From Benincasa hispida (lineage: Eukaryota; Streptophyta; Magnoliopsida; Cucurbitales; Cucurbitaceae), in the NCBI RefSeq assembly GCF_009727055.1, contig NW_024063779.1, positions 761,410-825,409 of the forward strand: 64,000 nucleotides of DNA, in the 5' to 3' direction. The notes beneath the pieces are model-generated. The model was not told where the DNA came from. It worked only from the letters and a program-made list of their open reading frames with translations, and searched no databases. Shown here in pieces: positions 59,960 through 64,000 of this stretch. Position 1 is the stretch's first letter. Every line of letters begins with the position of its first letter. The position numbers were made by a program, and so were the translations under genes.

Positions 59960-62900
59960 AAGAAGAGGAAAATGATAAAAATATTGCAATAATTATTTCT
60001 CAGAGTGATAATGTTGTCACCTTGATTTGTGCAACCAGTGAGTGTCATCATGTAGAGAGTTCAAACACAAAGTGGGTGGTAGATTCAGGTGCTTCATACC
60101 ATTGGGTTTCCAAAAGAGAGTATTTCATGAACTATTAATCTTGTGATTTTGGTAGTGTGAAGATGGAAAACATGACCTCAACTAGCATAGTTGGGTTAGG
60201 TGATATTCGTGTGAAGACAAGTGTTGGGTGCACGCTTACATTAAATAATGTGGGCCATATTTATGATTTACGCCTTAAATTGTTGTCTGCAAATGCCCTT
60301 GATCAAGAAGAATTTCGACATACCTTTTATGATGGTAAGTGAAAATTGTCTAAGGGTTCAGTAATAGTTACTCGAGGTGAGTTATGTTGCTCTTAAAACA
60401 AACTTGAGCTTATGTTCTTCTGAGTTGAATGCAGTAGAAACAAAGAATTCTCCAAATTTGCGGCATCAAAGGCTAGGGCATATAAGTGATAAGGGGATTA
60501 AATTGTTGGCAGGTAAATCTCTTATCCTTATTGATAAAACATTTTCTCTTGACTCTTGTGATCATTGTTTGGCAGGTAAGCAACATAGAATATCTTTTTT
60601 TGGGAAGTCCACCAGAAGGCAAGGAAAATTGGAGTTAATACATTCTGATATTTGTAGGCCTACTGAGGTGGAGTCACTTGGTGGCAATAAATATTTTCAC
60701 TTTTATTGATGATGCTACTCGAAGAATTGGGTGTATATGTTGAAGACAAAAGGCAAGTGTTTGAGATTTTTAGGAAGTTTCATGTCATGGTAGAAAGGGA
60801 GACTGGAAGAAAATTAAAGTGTCTTCGATCCAATAATGGTGGTGAGTATACTTCGAATGATTTCAAGTTTTATTGTTCACAACATGGTATTAGACATGAG
60901 AAGACAGAGCTTGACACACCACAACACAATAGAGTTGCTAAGAGGATGAATAGAAGCATTATGGAGAAGATGAGAAGTATGCTTAGAATGTCTGATCTTC
61001 CTAAGACATTTTGGGGTGAAGCAGTGCAATATGCCATGTATTTGATTAATCGATCTCCATCAATTCCTCTTGGTCTAGACATTCCAAAGAGAGCATAGAA
61101 GAGACATGATCCTACTTATTTGCATCTCAGGGTCTTTGGTAGCAAGACATACAAGCATGTGCCTAAGGAACAGAGATCAAAGCTTGATTTGAAGACCAAT
61201 CCATGTGTTTTTGTTGGGTATGGGGATGAAGAGTATGGTTATAGGCTCTATAATCCAGAAAATAAAAAACTAGTAAGAAGCAGAGATGTAGTATTCTTTG
61301 AGCACGAGAAAAGTGCTAATCTTCTTAGTACGAAGTACACTTTTACTTTAGAGTTGTGTTTTGATACTATTAATTATTCTACTTCTACTCTTTTTGTTAG
61401 TCAGCCAAAAAATGAGAATGTTGATGATGTACATGATGATGTTGGTGAGATACAACCTGATGGTAATGTACCAGATCATGTTAACGATGATGATCTTGAT
61501 GAGTCTTCATTTGATGAAGAAATTCATGAGGAAGATGCATATAAGGAAGAGATTCATAGAGAAGTTCATGAGAAGGGGGAGCAATCTATTCCCCAAGTGG
61601 AGGATACTCAGGCTCGAAAGTCTACTAGAGTGCAAAAACCTTCAACAAGGTATTCAAGCTCAAAGTTCATTCTAGCTAGTGAAGATGGAGAGCCAGAAAA
61701 CTATCAAGAGGTTTTGTCTCATGATGAAAATGACCAGTGGGTCGATGTAATGAAGGAGGAGATAAATTCCCTAGAAAAGAATGGAACCTATGAGCTAGTG
61801 AAGCCTCCAAAGGGCAAGAAAGTATTGAAAAACATATGGGTTTTCAAGTACAAGAAGGATGGTGAGAAGATAGTGAGGTACAAAGCCAGATTAGTGATTA
61901 AGGGATACAACCAGAAAAAGGGTATTAACTTTGATGAGATCTTCTCTCCAATGGTCAAAATGACATCTATCATAACAGTGTTGAGATTAGCAGCAAGTCT
62001 TGATCTTGAGATAGAGCAACTTAATGTAAAAACTACTTTTTTACATGGTGACTTACATTAAGAGATCTACATAGAGAAATTTGAAGGATTTGAAGAAAAG
62101 GGGAAAGATAAACTTGTTTGCAAGTTAAAGAAGAGTCTTTATGGGCTTAGACAGGCACCAAAGCAATGGTACAAAAAATTTGATTCGTTTATAATAAGAA
62201 ATGATTATAAACGAACTACAGTTGATTCTTGTGTGTATTTTAGAAAGTTCCCTATAGGAAACTTCATCATTCTTCTTTTATATGTAGATGATATGTTGAT
62301 AGTTATTCAAAATTTAAAGAAAGACTGGTCCAAGCCATTTGACATGAAAGATTTGGGTCCTACAAATCAAATCTATATATGGAGATTGCTCGCGATAGGA
62401 AAGCTGGGAAATTATGGTTATCCACGAGTGTTGGAAAGGTTCAATATGAAGCATGCTAAGCCTATTAGTACCCCGCTAGCAACTCATTTTAAGCTAAGTA
62501 AGAGAGCTTGCCCTATAATAGAGAAAGAAAAAGAAGTTATGTCATCCATTCCTTACTCTTTTGTTGTTGATTCTTTGATGTATGCGATGGTGTGTACTAG
62601 ACCTAATATTACATATGCAGTTAGTATAGTGAGTCGTTTTCTGTCCAATCCAGGTAAGACTCACTGGAAAGCAGTGAAGTGGATCTTCACATACTTGCAC
62701 GGCACCTCCAAATTAAGTTTATGTTATGGAAGTGGCAAACCCATACTTGAAGGCTATACTGATGCATACATGGCAGGTGATCTTGTTAACAGAAAATCTA
62801 CTTCAGGTTATGTGCTTACATTTTCAGGAGGAGTCATCTCATGGAAATCCAAGTTACAAAAATGTGTAGCATTGTCCACAACTAAGGCGGAGTATATTAC

Positions 62901-63296
62901 AGCAGTGGAAACAAACAATGAGATGTTATGGCTTAAAAGGTTCCTTCAAGAATTGGGTTTAAAGCAAGGTGAGTATATCATATTTTCTTCACTATTGTAT
63001 GAGCATGATACATTGGTTTCTTGCTCAAATCCATTGTGTGAATATTATTACATCACAAACGTTTGTTCAGTACAGTGTTTGCAAACTACAAGACCCAACG
63101 AGAGTTTAGAGCATTATCCCCAATAGTACTAAACACATTGACATTAGATATCATTGGCTACAAGATGTAATTGAAGAGAAAAGACTGAATCTGAAGAAAG
63201 TACATGCTGACAATAATAGTGCAGATATATTAACTAAGGTAGTTCCCAAAAGCAAGATTAAGCTTTGTAGTAAGCTTACTCGGATGAGGTTCAAGT
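59960..63296 (+). pseudogene. Copia pol pseudogene (protease, integrase, RT, RNase H)
   Basis: Protease has DSGAS near 60087. The integrase zinc region has HQRLGH...CDHCLAGKQH (60465-60590). The integrase core reads LRSNNGGEY near 60829, Asn replacing the usual Asp, and PQHNRVAKRMN. The frame breaks near 60700 and a TAG falls near 61097. The RT has KARLVIKGYNQKKGINF and LYVDDM (62279), with a TAA at 62059-62061 and a frame change before 62233. RNase H has TSGYVLTFSGG and TTKAEYITA. About 130 bp near 62990-63125 replaces its usual middle, and HIDIRYHWLQDVI then resumes at 63138. It cannot produce the enzymes as it stands. Confidence 0.88.
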
Positions 63297-63345
63297 GATC
63301 ATGGATGTGATTGAATCTTCCTCATGTTCGGCTGAAGGGAAAGAT

Positions 63346-63430
63346 TGTTGTGAGTGTCCAGTCCACTTGCTGCACAGGCAAGACCTTATTTTTAAACTTG
63401 TGTTTTCTTGGGTTGAAAGGCAGACGTGTT
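63346..63430 (+). mobile_element. Truncated 3' LTR of the copia element
   Basis: Matches 55540-55612 (TGTTGTGAGTG, TCCACTTG, CTTATTTTTAAA, TTGTGTTTTCT) and then stops matching. What follows (GTTGAACAGCGGTCGCAATG, GCAATGTTGCAACGCTC) recalls words in the gypsy LTR near 21500-21550, perhaps another insertion. Confidence 0.7.
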
Positions 63431-64000
63431 GAACAGCGGTCGCAATGTTGCAACGCTCTGAATTTGGACGAAGCGTGATGGCGCGCGTGCAAGGTTGAAG
63501 ATCGTCTGCTTTTAACTTAAATTGCCTTTTTAATTTTTTTATTTAATTAATTAATTATTAAATTAATATAACAGTTATATTAATTTAATCAATTAATTTT
63601 GTCTTAGGATGCCAAAATCAGTCCAATTTTTGTTGTTTAATTTAATTATGCATTTGATGGATGTTTTAAATTATTTTTTGAATTCATATCAGATATTGTA
63701 TGTCATATAGATTCAAAAAATATTCACCTTAAGGATAAATATGTACATGCATCATAATTAAATATAAAGGATTATATGTTATAGATGCATGATTAAATTA
63801 GAATGCTATAATATAAGTATTATGTTAGTGATGTATGATTAACTTAAGCATGTCCATACATCATACTACATATTAAAAAAAATTAATAAATAGTAGAATG
63901 ATATATGTGAATGTTTGATGTGTTTATAGATTTCATAATTTATTAATTTATAAAGAGTTATAATATTAATGAAATTGATTAAAATCTATAATCTAGATTG
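63431..64000. other. AT-rich end of the window, no gene seen
   Basis: After a short GC-richer stretch (63430-63510) the sequence is AT-rich with TTAATTAATTAAT and ATGCATGATTAA words, similar in style to retrotransposon interiors elsewhere in the window, such as 16400-16830. No coding feature is seen. Confidence 0.4.

Larger units (their letters stand above)
55540..63430 (+). mobile_element. Degenerate Ty1-copia element, with CACTA insertion
   Basis: The 5' LTR is 55540-56274, starting TGTTGTGAGTGTATAGTCCA. A primer-binding-site-like TTCATATCAGAGCGGG follows at 56277. The 3' LTR starts at 63346 (TGTTGTGAGTGTCCAGTCCA) after the polypurine tract GAAGGGAAAGA. It matches the 5' LTR for only about 70 bp and then diverges, so it is truncated or interrupted near 63415. 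Gag and pol lie between in the plus orientation with many lesions. The order protease, integrase, reverse transcriptase, RNase H is Ty1-copia; resemblance is to the Tork/TNT1 group. The left LTR sits 214 bp upstream of the ICMT-like 5' splice site. Confidence 0.85.

Overview
This window is nuclear DNA from a dicot plant. The genes have introns with plant-type splice sites, the intergenic DNA is very AT-rich, and most of the window is nested plant transposons. Recurrent words built on TCTATCACTGATAGAC, and the style of the repeats, suggest a cucurbit; that is inference from memory, not proof. There are four host loci: an eight-exon GEN1-type Holliday-junction resolvase/flap endonuclease (844-4486, minus), a VIT/CCC1-family metal transporter with three exons (51167-52408, plus), a small secreted LysM protein (53553-53816, plus), and a degenerate isoprenylcysteine carboxyl methyltransferase (54621-55163, minus). 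They have no evident functional link, and none shares a transcript with another.

Layout. 1-4560: GEN1, with a tandem duplication across its stop codon. 4.56-6.49 kb: AT-rich spacer. 6.49-9.77 kb (copy A) and 24.26-29.39 kb (copy B): two diverged copies of one segment. Copy A is split by a 1.55 kb solo LTR and copy B by a 3.6 kb MULE, so each copy shows the other's empty site. 9.77-21.04 kb: decayed Ty1-copia LTRs and pol fragments in both orientations, with a minisatellite and an inserted LTR-like block. 21.04-24.2 kb: Ty3-gypsy (Tat/Athila-like) LTR, PBS and gag fragment. 30.16-48.88 kb: a MULE carrying a MURA transposase pseudogene followed on the same strand by a plant mobile domain (PMD) pseudogene. 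It is interrupted by a second MULE (30.22-34.13 kb, in the left terminal repeat) and by a gypsy-type LTR element (37933-47261, in the PMD gene, with a 5-bp target duplication). That LTR element contains an N gap flanked by an exact-length 2074-bp repeat, which I read as an assembly error. 51.1-55.4 kb: the three other host loci. 55.54-63.43 kb: a degenerate Ty1-copia element with a 2.83 kb CACTA transposon in its gag.

The most interesting system is the MULE family that pairs mudrA with a PMD gene. A second member at 24.65-28.22 kb has lost nearly all of mudrA but kept the PMD gene and the ends. Both members carry clusters of a GTGTACCCGGTACAC-type palindrome just inside their termini, and both PMD copies share one in-frame TAG. 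No tRNA, rRNA or CRISPR array was recognised.
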